A stretch of 38,203 nucleotides of DNA from Pseudonocardia sp. MH-G8 (GTDB lineage: Bacteria; Actinomycetota; Actinomycetes; Mycobacteriales; Pseudonocardiaceae): assembly GCF_002262885.1 (NCBI RefSeq), contig NZ_NKYF01000049.1, positions 1 to 38,203 on the forward strand. The letters run 5' to 3'. Below the pieces are notes generated by a model, which was not told where the DNA came from, searched no databases, and was given only the letters and a program-made list of their open reading frames with translations. Shown here piece by piece: positions 17,537 through 25,691 of this stretch (positions are counted from its first letter, which is position 1; each line of letters begins with the position of its first letter). The position numbers were made by a program, and so were the translations under genes.

Positions 17537-18643
17537 CTACCCGACGACCGGCACCACGTCCTCCACCGGCCGGAACGGGTGGTCGAGACCGAAGCAGGCC
17601 GGTCCGAACACCGCCAGCGCCTCGGGGGTGCGCATGATCTGCGGGGTCGAGATGCCGACGACCACGACCCGTTGCCCGTACCGCAGCGTCTCGGTCGTGA
17701 TCGGCTCGCCGGACTCGGCCTCGAGCATGCAGATGAGGTCGGGCACGATGCAGCGCACGGCGCCGTCGACCTCGGCGACGAGCGTCTCGTTCTGGAACGA
17801 GGTACGCAGCGTCGAACCGCCGTCGAAGGAGACGAACCGGGCCCGGCCGCGGGCGAACCCGTCCACGGTGCGGCGTTCCACGTCGGCGACCTTCCCGGCG
17901 AACAGCACCCGCAGGTGCGAGTAGCCGGTCGGGGCGAGCACCTCGGTGAGCGCGGAGATCGGGTCCCGCAGTTGCTCGCGGGCCTCGCGCAGGGCCCTGC
18001 CGAGCGCGAGGCCCAGCGACAGCGTGCGCGGGACCGCCGTGCGCTTGACGTCCGCGCCGGACATCGCGTAATCGGCGATCAGCGCCGCCCCGCCCATCCG
18101 GATCGCCGCGCCGCGGGCGAGCCACTCCATCCGCCGGTTGTCGTGGCCGGTGTCGATGGTGACCGTCTCGCCGTGGTCGCCCGCCACGACCATCGGCGAG
18201 CCGGGCACGCCGTAGACGCCGAACGTCTCCATCTGCAGTTCGGGGAACGCCCGGCCCATGCCGTCGGCGTCGACGACGGGCAGGCCGGTCGTCGCGGCCA
18301 CGACCAGCGGGATCATCGAGTTGATGCCGCCGCACTCGATCGGCATCGTCGCGTCGGCGCGCCGGCCGAGATGGCGCTCGAGCGTACGCAGCGCGGTGAC
18401 CGCCTCGTCGCCGCGGGGGATCTTCTCGACCATGACGGTGGGCGCGCCCATCATCGCGGTGGGCACGACGAACGCGGCGTCGTCCACGTCGTCGGGGTCG
18501 AGCACGGTGACCGGCCCGTGCGCGCGCATCGCGGCCTCGACCATGAGCCGTCCGATGTGCGGGTCGCCGCCGCCGCCGGTGCCGAGCAGCGCGGCCCCGC
18601 GTGCGAGGTCGGGCAGGTCGGCAGGGCTCAGCTCCCAGGTCAT
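17537..18643 (-). CDS. DUF917 / S-methyl thiohydantoin desulfurase family protein, copy B
   Basis: The 368-residue protein from ATG 18643 has the family's glycine loop LLGTGGGGDP (residues 19-28), MMGAPTVMVEK (64-74), ECGGINS near 103 and VDADGMGRAFPELQM (124-138). The family (formerly DUF917) takes its current name from a desulfurase that converts a thiohydantoin to a hydantoin; most members are uncharacterised. The start overlaps the stop of the sister gene by 4 nt, with GGGAGG about 4 nt upstream of the ATG. It is the last gene of the permease-HyuA-DUF917-DUF917 operon. It may form a hetero-oligomer with copy C; substrate unknown. Confidence 0.87.
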   Translation of the reverse strand: MTWELSPADLPDLARGAALLGTGGGGDPHIGRLMVEAAMRAHGPVTVLDPDDVDDAAFVVPTAMMGAPTVMVEKIPRGDEAVTALRTLERHLGRRADATMPIECGGINSMIPLVVAATTGLPVVDADGMGRAFPELQMETFGVYGVPGSPMVVAGDHGETVTIDTGHDNRRMEWLARGAAIRMGGAALIADYAMSGADVKRTAVPRTLSLGLALGRALREAREQLRDPISALTEVLAPTGYSHLRVLFAGKVADVERRTVDGFARGRARFVSFDGGSTLRTSFQNETLVAEVDGAVRCIVPDLICMLEAESGEPITTETLRYGQRVVVVGISTPQIMRTPEALAVFGPACFGLDHPFRPVEDVVPVVG

Positions 18644-19728
18644 CGAGCCTCCCGGGCGTCGAAGCGCACGGGGTCGGTGTCGTAGCCGAAGTAGCGCGGC
18701 CCGACCAGCGCGATCCCGTCGGGGGAGTGCCAGCGCTCGTCGGCCGGTGCGGCGAGCACCGAGACCCGGTGCCCGAAGCGCAACGCCTCGGTGGTGACCG
18801 GCTCGCCGGAGTCGGTGTCGAGCACGATGATCAGGTCGGGCGTCGTGACCTCGACGGTCCCGTCGCGGCGGGCCACCAGGTGCTCGTTCTGGAACTCGAG
18901 CACCAGTTCGCCCGCCCCTCCCGAGACGACCGCGGTGCCGCGCGCGAATCCGGTGGTCGTCCGCCGTGCGACGTCGGTGACCTTGCCGGAGTGCAGCACC
19001 CGCCCGCCCAGCTCGGCGGCGACGGCGCCGACCGCGTCGCCGTGCTCGGCGCGCACCTGCGCCACCCGGCTGCCGATCCGGGTGCAGAGGCTCAGCGTGC
19101 CCGCCACCAGGCTCGCGGGGGCCTGCACACCGGTCATCACGTAGTTCGAGATGATCGCGGAGCACCCCATCGTGAGGGTCAGCGAGCGGGCGAGCGCCTC
19201 CGCGGAGCGGTTGTCGACGGTCTGCAGAACCCCGACGTTGCCCTTCTCGTCGGCGATCGACATCGGCGTGCACCCGATCCCGGCCAGCGTCTGCAGCACC
19301 ATCTGCAGTTCGGGGAAGGCGCGGCCCATGCCGTCGCCGTCCACGACCGGCAGGCCGAGCTGCGCGGCGGCCACCAGCGGGAACGTGGAGTTGACGCCGC
19401 CGGCCTCGATGCAGGCGATGTGGGTGGGTGTGACGCCGAGGTGGCGCGCCAGCTCCGCGACCGTGGCCCCGATCCGTTCGACCGACGGCGTCTTCTCCAC
19501 CATCACGGTGGGCGCGCCCATCATGGCGACGGGGAACACCTGGGCGTCGTCGGGCAGGTCGGACGGCGCCACGAGCGTGACGGGGCCGTGCTCGCGCAGC
19601 GCCTGCGCGGCGAGCAGCCGCCCGATGTAGGGGTCGCCCCCGCCGCCGGTGCCGAGCACGGCGGCGCCGCGGGCCAGCGCCTCGAGGTCGTCCGCGGTGA
19701 TCTGCGCGGTCGTGAGCGTGCCGGTCAT
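18640..19728 (-). CDS. DUF917 / S-methyl thiohydantoin desulfurase family protein, copy C
   Basis: The 362-residue protein from ATG 19728 is a paralogue of the next gene, with the same motifs: LGTGGGGDP (residues 25-33), MMGAPTVMVEK, EAGGVNS and VDGDGMGRAFPELQM. The tandem copies differ clearly over the rest, so this is old duplication followed by divergence, not a recent repeat. The ATG overlaps the HyuA-type gene's stop by 4 nt (ATGA) and its own stop overlaps the next ATG. In family terms it would act on a ring thio- or imino-carbonyl group of a hydantoin-like compound; this is inference. Confidence 0.87.
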   Translation of the reverse strand: MTGTLTTAQITADDLEALARGAAVLGTGGGGDPYIGRLLAAQALREHGPVTLVAPSDLPDDAQVFPVAMMGAPTVMVEKTPSVERIGATVAELARHLGVTPTHIACIEAGGVNSTFPLVAAAQLGLPVVDGDGMGRAFPELQMVLQTLAGIGCTPMSIADEKGNVGVLQTVDNRSAEALARSLTLTMGCSAIISNYVMTGVQAPASLVAGTLSLCTRIGSRVAQVRAEHGDAVGAVAAELGGRVLHSGKVTDVARRTTTGFARGTAVVSGGAGELVLEFQNEHLVARRDGTVEVTTPDLIIVLDTDSGEPVTTEALRFGHRVSVLAAPADERWHSPDGIALVGPRYFGYDTDPVRFDAREAR

Positions 19729-21296
19729 GCGCGCGGTCCCGTCGGCTGCTCGATCCGCAGGTCGCCGACCGCTTTGCAGCGGATTCGGGTGGCGTTGCCG
19801 GGCAAGTAGGGGATCGGGACCTCGTCGAAGTCGACGATCGCGACCGTGGCGGGGTCGGCACCGGCCACGATGGCGCGGTCCACCGCCTCCTGGCGCGCCT
19901 CGTCGACGGCGGCGTCGCGGCGGCCGGGTTCGATCGCGAAGACCCGGTCCACCTCGCCGCCCACCTGGGCGATCGCCGCGCCGATGGCGTTGGCCACCGC
20001 GAAGTGCTCGGGGCGGTGCACCGCGCCGAGGCCGGGGAAGGTGTCGGGGAGCAGCACCGATCCGCCACCGACGGCCACCACGGGCAGCGGGTCGGCGGAG
20101 ATCCGCATGCGGTCCACGACGTCGGCGACGTCGGCGGCGATCCGTTCCAGCGCCGCGGTGACGTCGGAGGCGGCGAGCCCCGCGACCCGGGCCGGGTCGC
20201 CGATGTCCACCCGGCCGGCCGCGACGGCGACGTCGGTGGCGGTGAGGACGTCACCGCCGAACACGCGCGCCTGCTCGACGAGCCGGTAGCCGACCGAGTC
20301 CGGCCCGACGCCGACGTCCGCCCCGCTGCCGCGCACCAGGCTGCCGCCGCCGAGACCGATGCTCAACACGTCGGGCATGCGGAAGTTGGTGCGCACGCCC
20401 GCCACGGTCACCTCGACGGTGGCTTCCCGTGGGAAACCGCCGGTGAGGACGCCGACGTCGGTGGTGGTGCCCCCGACGTCCACGACCGCGCAGGTTGCGA
20501 GGCCGGACAGGACCGCCGCGCCGCGCATCGAGTTGGTCGGCCCGGACGCGAACGTCGCCACCGGGTAGCGGCGGGCGAACTCGACGTCCATCAGGGTGCC
20601 GTCGTTCTGGCTGAGGTAGAGCGGCGCCGTGATGCCGTGCCCCGCGATCGAGGCGGCCAGCCCGTCGACGATCCCCGCGGCGAGCTCGCGCAGCGCCGCG
20701 TTGATGATCGTGGCGTTCTCCCGCTCCAGGAGCCCGACCCGGCCGATCTCGTGCGACAGCGACACCGGGACGTCCGCGCCGAGCTCCTCGGCGAGCACCT
20801 GCGCGGCCCGGACCTCGAACTCGGTGTTGACCGGCGAGAACACCGACGAGATCGCGACCGACCGCACGCCGTGCGCGGCCATGTCGGCGGCGTGGCGGCG
20901 CAGCTCGTCCTCGTCGAGCGGGGAGATCGGTCTCCCGTCGAACTCGTGGCCGCCGTGGGCGAGGTAGGCGCGTCCGGAGACCGCCGCGACCAGCCGGGCG
21001 GGCCAGTCGACCAGCGGCGGCAGCGACGCCGTGGCCGGCAGCCCGAGCCGCAGCGCCGCGGTGGGCGCGAGGCCGCGGGCCTCCACGAGCGCGTTGATGA
21101 AGTGCGTCGTCCCGATCATCACGGCCTGCACGTCGGCGGGCGCGAAAGCGTGCCGGCCCTGCAACCCGTCCAGCGCCGTGACGATCCCCGAGGTGACGTC
21201 CGGGGTCGTCGCGGCCTTGACCGCGGCGAGCACCCGATCGCCGTCCATGAGTACGGCGTCGGTGTTCGTGCCCCCGACGTCGATCCCGATCCGCAT
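19725..21296 (-). CDS. Hydantoinase/oxoprolinase family protein, HyuA-type
   Basis: The protein has 523 residues from ATG 21296. It has the N-terminal ATP-binding motif GIDVGGTNTDAV (residues 4-15), a second phosphate motif VVDVGGTTTDVG (271-282), and the conserved GGGS loops of the hydantoinase A / 5-oxoprolinase fold. HyuA proteins use ATP to open hydantoin or 5-oxoproline rings, usually with a HyuB subunit. At 523 residues this is shorter than full N-methylhydantoinase A (~690), and no HyuB is in the window. Its start shares one base with the permease stop (TGATG). The DUF917 genes follow without a gap, so they may supply the missing partner function. Confidence 0.87.
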   Translation of the reverse strand: MRIGIDVGGTNTDAVLMDGDRVLAAVKAATTPDVTSGIVTALDGLQGRHAFAPADVQAVMIGTTHFINALVEARGLAPTAALRLGLPATASLPPLVDWPARLVAAVSGRAYLAHGGHEFDGRPISPLDEDELRRHAADMAAHGVRSVAISSVFSPVNTEFEVRAAQVLAEELGADVPVSLSHEIGRVGLLERENATIINAALRELAAGIVDGLAASIAGHGITAPLYLSQNDGTLMDVEFARRYPVATFASGPTNSMRGAAVLSGLATCAVVDVGGTTTDVGVLTGGFPREATVEVTVAGVRTNFRMPDVLSIGLGGGSLVRGSGADVGVGPDSVGYRLVEQARVFGGDVLTATDVAVAAGRVDIGDPARVAGLAASDVTAALERIAADVADVVDRMRISADPLPVVAVGGGSVLLPDTFPGLGAVHRPEHFAVANAIGAAIAQVGGEVDRVFAIEPGRRDAAVDEARQEAVDRAIVAGADPATVAIVDFDEVPIPYLPGNATRIRCKAVGDLRIEQPTGPRA

Positions 21297-22639
21297 CAGA
21301 CTGCCTCCTTCTCTCCGGCGGACGCGGCGGCGTCGTCCAGGGTGCGGCTGACGCCGACCCCCCGGACGAGGCCGGCTTTGCCCGCCACGACGTAGAGCAC
21401 GAACGCGGCCACCAGCGAGTTGATGCTGGGCAGGCCCCAGGTGCCGAACTGGCCGATCAGCGCGGCGGCCACCCAGACGACAAGGGTGGCGGGCACCCAC
21501 GTCGGGGCGGTCTCGGGGAGCCGGCCCGCGGCGCGGGAGCGGTCCAGCTCCGCGCGCCAGGTCTTCACGACGAAGTACTCGGCCACCATGATCCCGGCGA
21601 TCGGCGGGAACGCCACGCCGAGGAGGGTGAGGAACCCGATGAAGCTGTCGAGGATGCCGCCCGCGGCGAGCACGCTGCCGACCACGCCGAGCGCGAGCGT
21701 CACCACCGCGCGGTTGACGCGCTTGCCGAAGACCGTGCCGACGAAGTTCACGACGCCGAGCCCGGAGCTGTAGAGGTTCCAGTCGTTGATCTTCAAGGTC
21801 CCCAGGATGATCACCAGGGTGCCGACCCACCCCACCGAGGAGGTGACGATGGTGATGATGTCGTCGGAGCGGATCGCGTGCGCCAGCAGCACTCCTGACA
21901 TCCCGATCACGTACTCGCCGAGGGTGAACCCGACGACCGTCTGCTTCACGACGTCGCCCGCGGTGCGGTTGAACCGCGTCATGTCCGGGGTGATCACCGC
22001 ACCGACGATGAAGCCACCCGCCACCAGCGTGGTGCCCTCGAGCAGCGACAGGCTCGGGCCTGCCGGGGCGGAGGCTACCAGCGCCCCCACGTCGTGGGCG
22101 AGCAGTTCGCTCCCGATCGACCACGCGATGAGCACGAGGAACGCCGGCACCGTCACGTAGGCGACCCACTTCATCGAGGCGAAGCCCCACAGCACGATGA
22201 GGGTCACCGCGAGCCCGAACAGCAGCGACCACACCCACACCGGCAGCACGCCGATCAGGCTGGCCAGCCCCTCGGCCGACACGCCCGACTGGATGCCGAA
22301 CCAGCCGATCAGCGAGATGCCGATCGCCACTCCGACGACCGCGCTGCCGCCCTGGCCGAAGCCGGTCCAGCGGGTGAGCATCGAGGTCTGCATGCCTTCG
22401 CGGCAGCCGATGATGCCGACACCGATGGAAACGAGCTCCAGGACGACCGCGCCGAGCGTGAACGCGAGGAACGCCTCCCAGAAGGTCATGCCGAAACCGA
22501 GCGTGGAGCCCAGCAGGAACTGGCTCAGGGCGGACACCTGCCCGAACCGCTGCACCGCCACCGACCACCAGGAGTACCGCGCGGCCTCGGGCACGCGAAC
22601 CAGTGCGTAGTCGTCGACGCCCACCCGACCTTCGCTCAC
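21296..22639 (-). CDS. NCS1-family (CodB-like) nucleobase/hydantoin permease
   Basis: The 447-residue, ~12-helix membrane protein has the NCS1 pattern: the N-terminal SWWSVAVQRFGQVSALSQF helix 1 region, GFGMTFWEAFLAF, a polar GVITPD-type motif in the middle (VGAVITPDMTRFNR), and KINDWNLYSSGL. NCS1 carriers import cytosine, allantoin, uracil, hydantoins and similar rings with H+ or Na+. GTG 22639 is preceded by GGAGGAGG at a good distance. It is the first gene of the four-gene operon running to 17537, all junctions overlapping. Its substrate is expected to be the operon's ring compound. Confidence 0.88.
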   Translation of the reverse strand: MSEGRVGVDDYALVRVPEAARYSWWSVAVQRFGQVSALSQFLLGSTLGFGMTFWEAFLAFTLGAVVLELVSIGVGIIGCREGMQTSMLTRWTGFGQGGSAVVGVAIGISLIGWFGIQSGVSAEGLASLIGVLPVWVWSLLFGLAVTLIVLWGFASMKWVAYVTVPAFLVLIAWSIGSELLAHDVGALVASAPAGPSLSLLEGTTLVAGGFIVGAVITPDMTRFNRTAGDVVKQTVVGFTLGEYVIGMSGVLLAHAIRSDDIITIVTSSVGWVGTLVIILGTLKINDWNLYSSGLGVVNFVGTVFGKRVNRAVVTLALGVVGSVLAAGGILDSFIGFLTLLGVAFPPIAGIMVAEYFVVKTWRAELDRSRAAGRLPETAPTWVPATLVVWVAAALIGQFGTWGLPSINSLVAAFVLYVVAGKAGLVRGVGVSRTLDDAAASAGEKEAV

Positions 22640-22664
22640 GGCGACCTCCTCCGGTGTTTGCGGA

Positions 22665-22693
22665 AAGCTATGCCCTGGTCAGGAAGCGGTCAC
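22665..22693 (-). promoter_or_regulatory. Promoter of the permease-HyuA-DUF917 operon
   Basis: Read on the - strand: -35 GTGACC (22693-22688), 17-nt spacer, -10 TAGCTT (22670-22665), 25 nt before the GTG at 22639. Spacing is ideal and the hexamers resemble actinobacterial vegetative promoters. Confidence 0.5.
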
Positions 22694-22745
22694 GAGGCAG
22701 ATCGCCCGATCTCGGCCCGCCAGTGTGCACATTGCACCGGCAGCA

Positions 22746-22758
22746 CTCCTCAGAGGAG
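22746..22758. promoter_or_regulatory. Candidate operator in the divergent control region
   Basis: CTCCTCAGAGGAG is a palindrome of two 6-bp arms around one base, just upstream of the -10 of the LLM gene. An 8-bp palindrome, TGTGCACA, lies about 20 bp further left. Both could bind the regulator of the divergent units. The right arm lies close to GGAGG sequence, which may cause chance symmetry. Confidence 0.35.
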
Positions 22759-22764
22759 GAGGGC

Positions 22765-22770
22765 TAAGGT
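22765..22770 (+). promoter_or_regulatory. Candidate -10 element of the LLM oxidoreductase gene
   Basis: TAAGGT is followed by 8 nt and GTG 22779. AGGAG lies only 3 nt before the GTG, so it cannot serve as a normal Shine-Dalgarno for that codon; a leaderless start is likely. An alternative is ATG 22788, for which AGGAG would sit 12 nt upstream. Confidence 0.45.
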
Positions 22771-22778
22771 AGGAGTTC

Positions 22779-23774
22779 GTGACCGGAATGCGCTTCGGAA
22801 TGTTCGTTCCCCAGGGCTGGCGACACGACCTCGTCGGCATCGACCCGAAGGACCAGTGGGCCACGATGAAGGGCCTCGCGCAGCACGCCGACGCGGGCCC
22901 GTGGGAGTCCATCTGGGTCTACGACCACTTCCACACCGTCCCCGTGCCCACCGACGAGGCCACGCACGAGGCGTGGACGCTGATGGCGGCGTTCGGGGCC
23001 GTCACCGAGCGGGTGCGGCTCGGGCAGATGTGCACCTGCATGAGCTACCGCAACCCCGCCTACCTCGCGAAGGTCGCCGCCACCTGCGACGTCGTGTCCG
23101 GCGGGCGCGTCGAGATGGGCATCGGCGCCGGCTGGTACGAGCACGAGTGGCGCGCCTACGGCTACGGGTTCCCGCCGGCCCGTGAGCGGCTGCGGATGCT
23201 CGACGAGGGCGTGCAGATCATGCGCCAGGCCTGGAGCGAGGGCCGTGCCACGCTCGACGGGCAGCACTACCAGGTGGACGGCGCGATCGTGCGCCCGCTG
23301 CCGCTGCAGGAGGGCGGGATCCCGCTCTGGATCGCCGGGGGCGGGGAGAAGGTCACCCTGAAGATCGCGGCGAAGTACGCGCAGTACACCAACTTCGTGG
23401 GCGTCCAGGACGAGTTCGTCCGCAAGTCGGAGCTGCTCAAGGGGCACTGCGAGACGGTCGGCACCGACTTCGACGCCATCGTCCGGTCGTCGAACTTCAA
23501 CGTGGCGATCGGGGAGACCGAGGCCGAGGTCGAGAAGCGGCTGCAGGACGTCGTCACGCGGGTGCAGCCCGCGATCGGCGAGGAGGCGGCCCAGAAGCTG
23601 CAGGGCCAGTTCCGCGACTCGCCCGCCTGCGGCACCCCGGCGCAGGTCGTGGAGCGCCTCGGCGCGCTGCGCGAGGCCGGCATGACCTACGGGATCTTCA
23701 ACTTCTCCGAGGCCGCCTACGACCGCTCGGGCATCGAGCTGTTCGAGCGGGAGGTCATCCCCGCCCTGCGCTGA
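22779..23774 (+). CDS. LLM-class flavin/F420-dependent oxidoreductase
   Basis: The 331-residue protein is a luciferase-like TIM barrel. It shows the N-terminal RFGMFVPQGW strand, WESIWVYDHF, GQMCTCMSYRNPAYLAK, RVEMGIGAGWYEHEW and a C-terminal GTPAQVVERL segment, as in F420-dependent oxidoreductases of mycobacteria and relatives. Such enzymes use F420 or FMNH2 for reduction or monooxygenation; the substrate cannot be read from sequence. It diverges from the permease operon, sharing a 139-bp control region, so co-regulation is plausible. A long hairpin follows 13 nt after the stop. GTG 22779 or ATG 22788 are both possible starts. Confidence 0.88.
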   Translation: MTGMRFGMFVPQGWRHDLVGIDPKDQWATMKGLAQHADAGPWESIWVYDHFHTVPVPTDEATHEAWTLMAAFGAVTERVRLGQMCTCMSYRNPAYLAKVAATCDVVSGGRVEMGIGAGWYEHEWRAYGYGFPPARERLRMLDEGVQIMRQAWSEGRATLDGQHYQVDGAIVRPLPLQEGGIPLWIAGGGEKVTLKIAAKYAQYTNFVGVQDEFVRKSELLKGHCETVGTDFDAIVRSSNFNVAIGETEAEVEKRLQDVVTRVQPAIGEEAAQKLQGQFRDSPACGTPAQVVERLGALREAGMTYGIFNFSEAAYDRSGIELFEREVIPALR

Positions 23775-23787
23775 CCCTGGCGCACCC

Positions 23788-23844
23788 GTTGCAGCGGAGC
23801 CACTTCCCTGCCACCTCGTTGCATGGGAGTGGCTCTGCTGCAAC
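23788..23844 (+). terminator. 20-bp hairpin after the LLM gene (U-less)
   Basis: Arms 23788-23807 and 23825-23844 pair over 20 positions with two G-U wobbles (in + strand RNA only) and a 17-nt loop. Three further C-G pairs are possible beyond a one-base bulge. It starts 13 nt after the stop. No U-run follows. Same class as the hairpins at 7889, 31391 and 37568. Confidence 0.65.
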
Positions 23845-23958
23845 CGGGCCGCGTGCAGTGGTGACCGGAACGTTGCCTGCCCGGCCTTCCCAATCCCGAT
23901 CTCCTCCGCGAGTATCCAGCGGATCGACGCATCGACGCGGCGAGGTGGAGGAACGGAC

Positions 23959-25017
23959 ATGATCAGACGACAAGGGCGTCGTTCGAAGGTCGCGGTGCTC
24001 ATGGTCGCCGCGGCGCTGGTCCTGGCCGCATGCGGCGCGCGCGGGGCGGGCGCCGATGGCGGTGGAGGGGCCGAGGGCGAGAACTTCACGATCAAGTTCT
24101 CGCACGTGGTCACCCCGGCCACGCCGAAGGGCCAGGCCGCGCAGCGGTTCAAGGAGGTCGTCGAGGAGCGCTCCGGCGGCCGCATCACCGTGGAGATCTA
24201 CCCGAACTCCGAGCTCTACGGCGACAAGGACGAGCTGCAGGCCCTGCAGTCCAACAGCGTGCAGATGCTCGCGCCCGCCAGCGCGAAGTTCACGACCGTG
24301 GCACCGGCCCTGCAGGTGCTCGACCTGCCGTTCCTGTTCGACAGCGTCGAGGACATCCCCGAGGTGGTCTCGCCCGACTCCGCGGCGGGCAAGGCGATCT
24401 ACGAGAACGAGGCGCTCGCCGCCAGCAACATCAAGGTGATGGGCCTGTGGGACAACGGGCTCAAGCAGCTCTCCTCGAACACGGAGATGCGCACTCCGGA
24501 TTCGCTGGCCGGGCTGAGCTTCCGCATCCAGCCCTCCGACGTGCTGCGCACCCAGTTCGAGAAGTGGGGGGCCAGCTCCACGCCGCTGGCGTTCGCCGAG
24601 GTCTACAACGCCCTCCAGCAAGGCGTGGTGAACGGCCAGGAGAACCCGTACTCGAACATCGAGTCGCAGAACATGCACACGGTGCAGAGCCACATCACCG
24701 AGTCCAACCACGGGTACATCGGCTACGTCCTGGTGATCAACAACCAGTTCTTCGAGACCCTGCCGGCCGACCTGCAGGAGGTCGTGCAGACCTCCGCCGA
24801 CGAGGCCAGCACCTACAACCGTGATGTCGCGGCGAAGCTGAACGCGGAGGCCCGCGCGACGATCGAGGAGGCGGGCACGACCACGATCCTCGACCTGACC
24901 CCCGAGGAGCGCCAGGCGTTCAAGGACGCGGTCGTGCCGTCGGTGTGGGAGCAGTACGCCGACGTGGTCGGGCCGGACCTCATCGCCGACCTGCTCGCCG
25001 AGCAGAACTCCCAGTAG
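23959..25017 (+). CDS. dctP: TRAP transporter solute-binding lipoprotein (DctP family)
   Basis: The 352-residue protein has a lipoprotein signal: basic N-terminus, hydrophobic core, and lipobox LAAC with Cys25. The mature part is a DctP/SBP_bac_7 domain (KFSHVVTPATPKGQAA, then MGLWDNGLKQLSSN and GLSFRIQPSD). The Arg in SFRIQ is at the place of the carboxylate-binding Arg of TRAP binding proteins, so the ligand probably carries a carboxylate. GGAGG lies 7 nt before ATG 23959. It is the first gene of a dctP-dctQ-dctM operon; a hairpin after it may set the higher expression usual for binding proteins. Confidence 0.93.
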   Translation: MIRRQGRRSKVAVLMVAAALVLAACGARGAGADGGGGAEGENFTIKFSHVVTPATPKGQAAQRFKEVVEERSGGRITVEIYPNSELYGDKDELQALQSNSVQMLAPASAKFTTVAPALQVLDLPFLFDSVEDIPEVVSPDSAAGKAIYENEALAASNIKVMGLWDNGLKQLSSNTEMRTPDSLAGLSFRIQPSDVLRTQFEKWGASSTPLAFAEVYNALQQGVVNGQENPYSNIESQNMHTVQSHITESNHGYIGYVLVINNQFFETLPADLQEVVQTSADEASTYNRDVAAKLNAEARATIEEAGTTTILDLTPEERQAFKDAVVPSVWEQYADVVGPDLIADLLAEQNSQ

Positions 25018-25030
25018 CGCACACACCGGA

Positions 25031-25057
25031 CGGGGACGGCCCACGTGGCCGTCCCCG
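25031..25057 (+). promoter_or_regulatory. Intercistronic hairpin between dctP and dctQ
   Basis: A perfect 11-bp stem (25031-25041 with 25047-25057) around CACGT, 14 nt after the dctP stop and 20 nt before the dctQ GTG, with no T-run. Such hairpins often attenuate transcription or protect the upstream message so that the binding protein is made in excess. Confidence 0.6.
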
Positions 25058-25076
25058 GTTCCCGCATGGAGGTCAC

Positions 25077-25691
25077 GTGCAGCGCTTCGACCAGGTGCTG
25101 ACCCGGATAGAGAACGTCCTGGCCGCGTCGGCCCTGGGCCTGGCCACGATCATCGCGATCGTCGCCGTGCTCCTGCGCTACGGGCTCGGGATCTTCCTCT
25201 TCTGGTCGGAGGAAGCGATCATCTACTTGATCATCTATTCGACGTTCCTCGGCGCCGTGATCACGTTGCGGCACAACGAGCACGTCAACGTCGACATCTT
25301 CGGCGCCTTCCTCCGCGCCCGCGGCAAGCGCGCGTTCGCCGTCCTCGGCGCCGCCATCACAGTCGTCTACCTCGTGGCCATCGGCACCTACGCCTGGCTG
25401 CTGCTGTTCGAGCCGTTCTCGACCGCGACGATCACGCCGTCGCTGAAGCTGCCGCTGTGGGTCGTGGAGGCCGCGGTCCCGATCGGATTCACGCTGATGC
25501 TGCTGCGCGCGCTGGAGATCCTCGTGCGGACGGCACGCGGGACCGAGGCGTTCGCCGAGGGGCACCGCTCGATCCTCGAGGTCGAGGCGGACGCGGCCGG
25601 CGTCGACCGGCGTGACGTCGAGCGGACCCGGGCCGAACCCGACGACCCACCGGATGCCCGGCCCGGCGACCGCGAGGAGGACGACCGGTGA
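25077..25691 (+). CDS. dctQ: TRAP transporter small permease (DctQ family)
   Basis: The 204-residue membrane protein has four hydrophobic segments: about residues 13-37, 45-65, 85-110 and 125-145. A conserved FWSEEAIIYLIIYSTFLGA segment follows the first helix. This is the DctQ pattern; it bridges the binding protein and the large permease. GTG 25077 has GGAGG 5 nt upstream. The C-terminal ~45 residues are an unusual charged cytosolic tail rich in Asp, Glu and Arg. The dctM start overlaps its stop by 4 nt. Confidence 0.92.
   Translation: MQRFDQVLTRIENVLAASALGLATIIAIVAVLLRYGLGIFLFWSEEAIIYLIIYSTFLGAVITLRHNEHVNVDIFGAFLRARGKRAFAVLGAAITVVYLVAIGTYAWLLLFEPFSTATITPSLKLPLWVVEAAVPIGFTLMLLRALEILVRTARGTEAFAEGHRSILEVEADAAGVDRRDVERTRAEPDDPPDARPGDREEDDR

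Noticed and set aside
19725..22568. A fused permease-HyuA protein in one frame
   Set aside because: The upstream part of that frame is a shadow of the permease gene. The permease is in another frame and the HyuA start at ATG 21296 is well supported.
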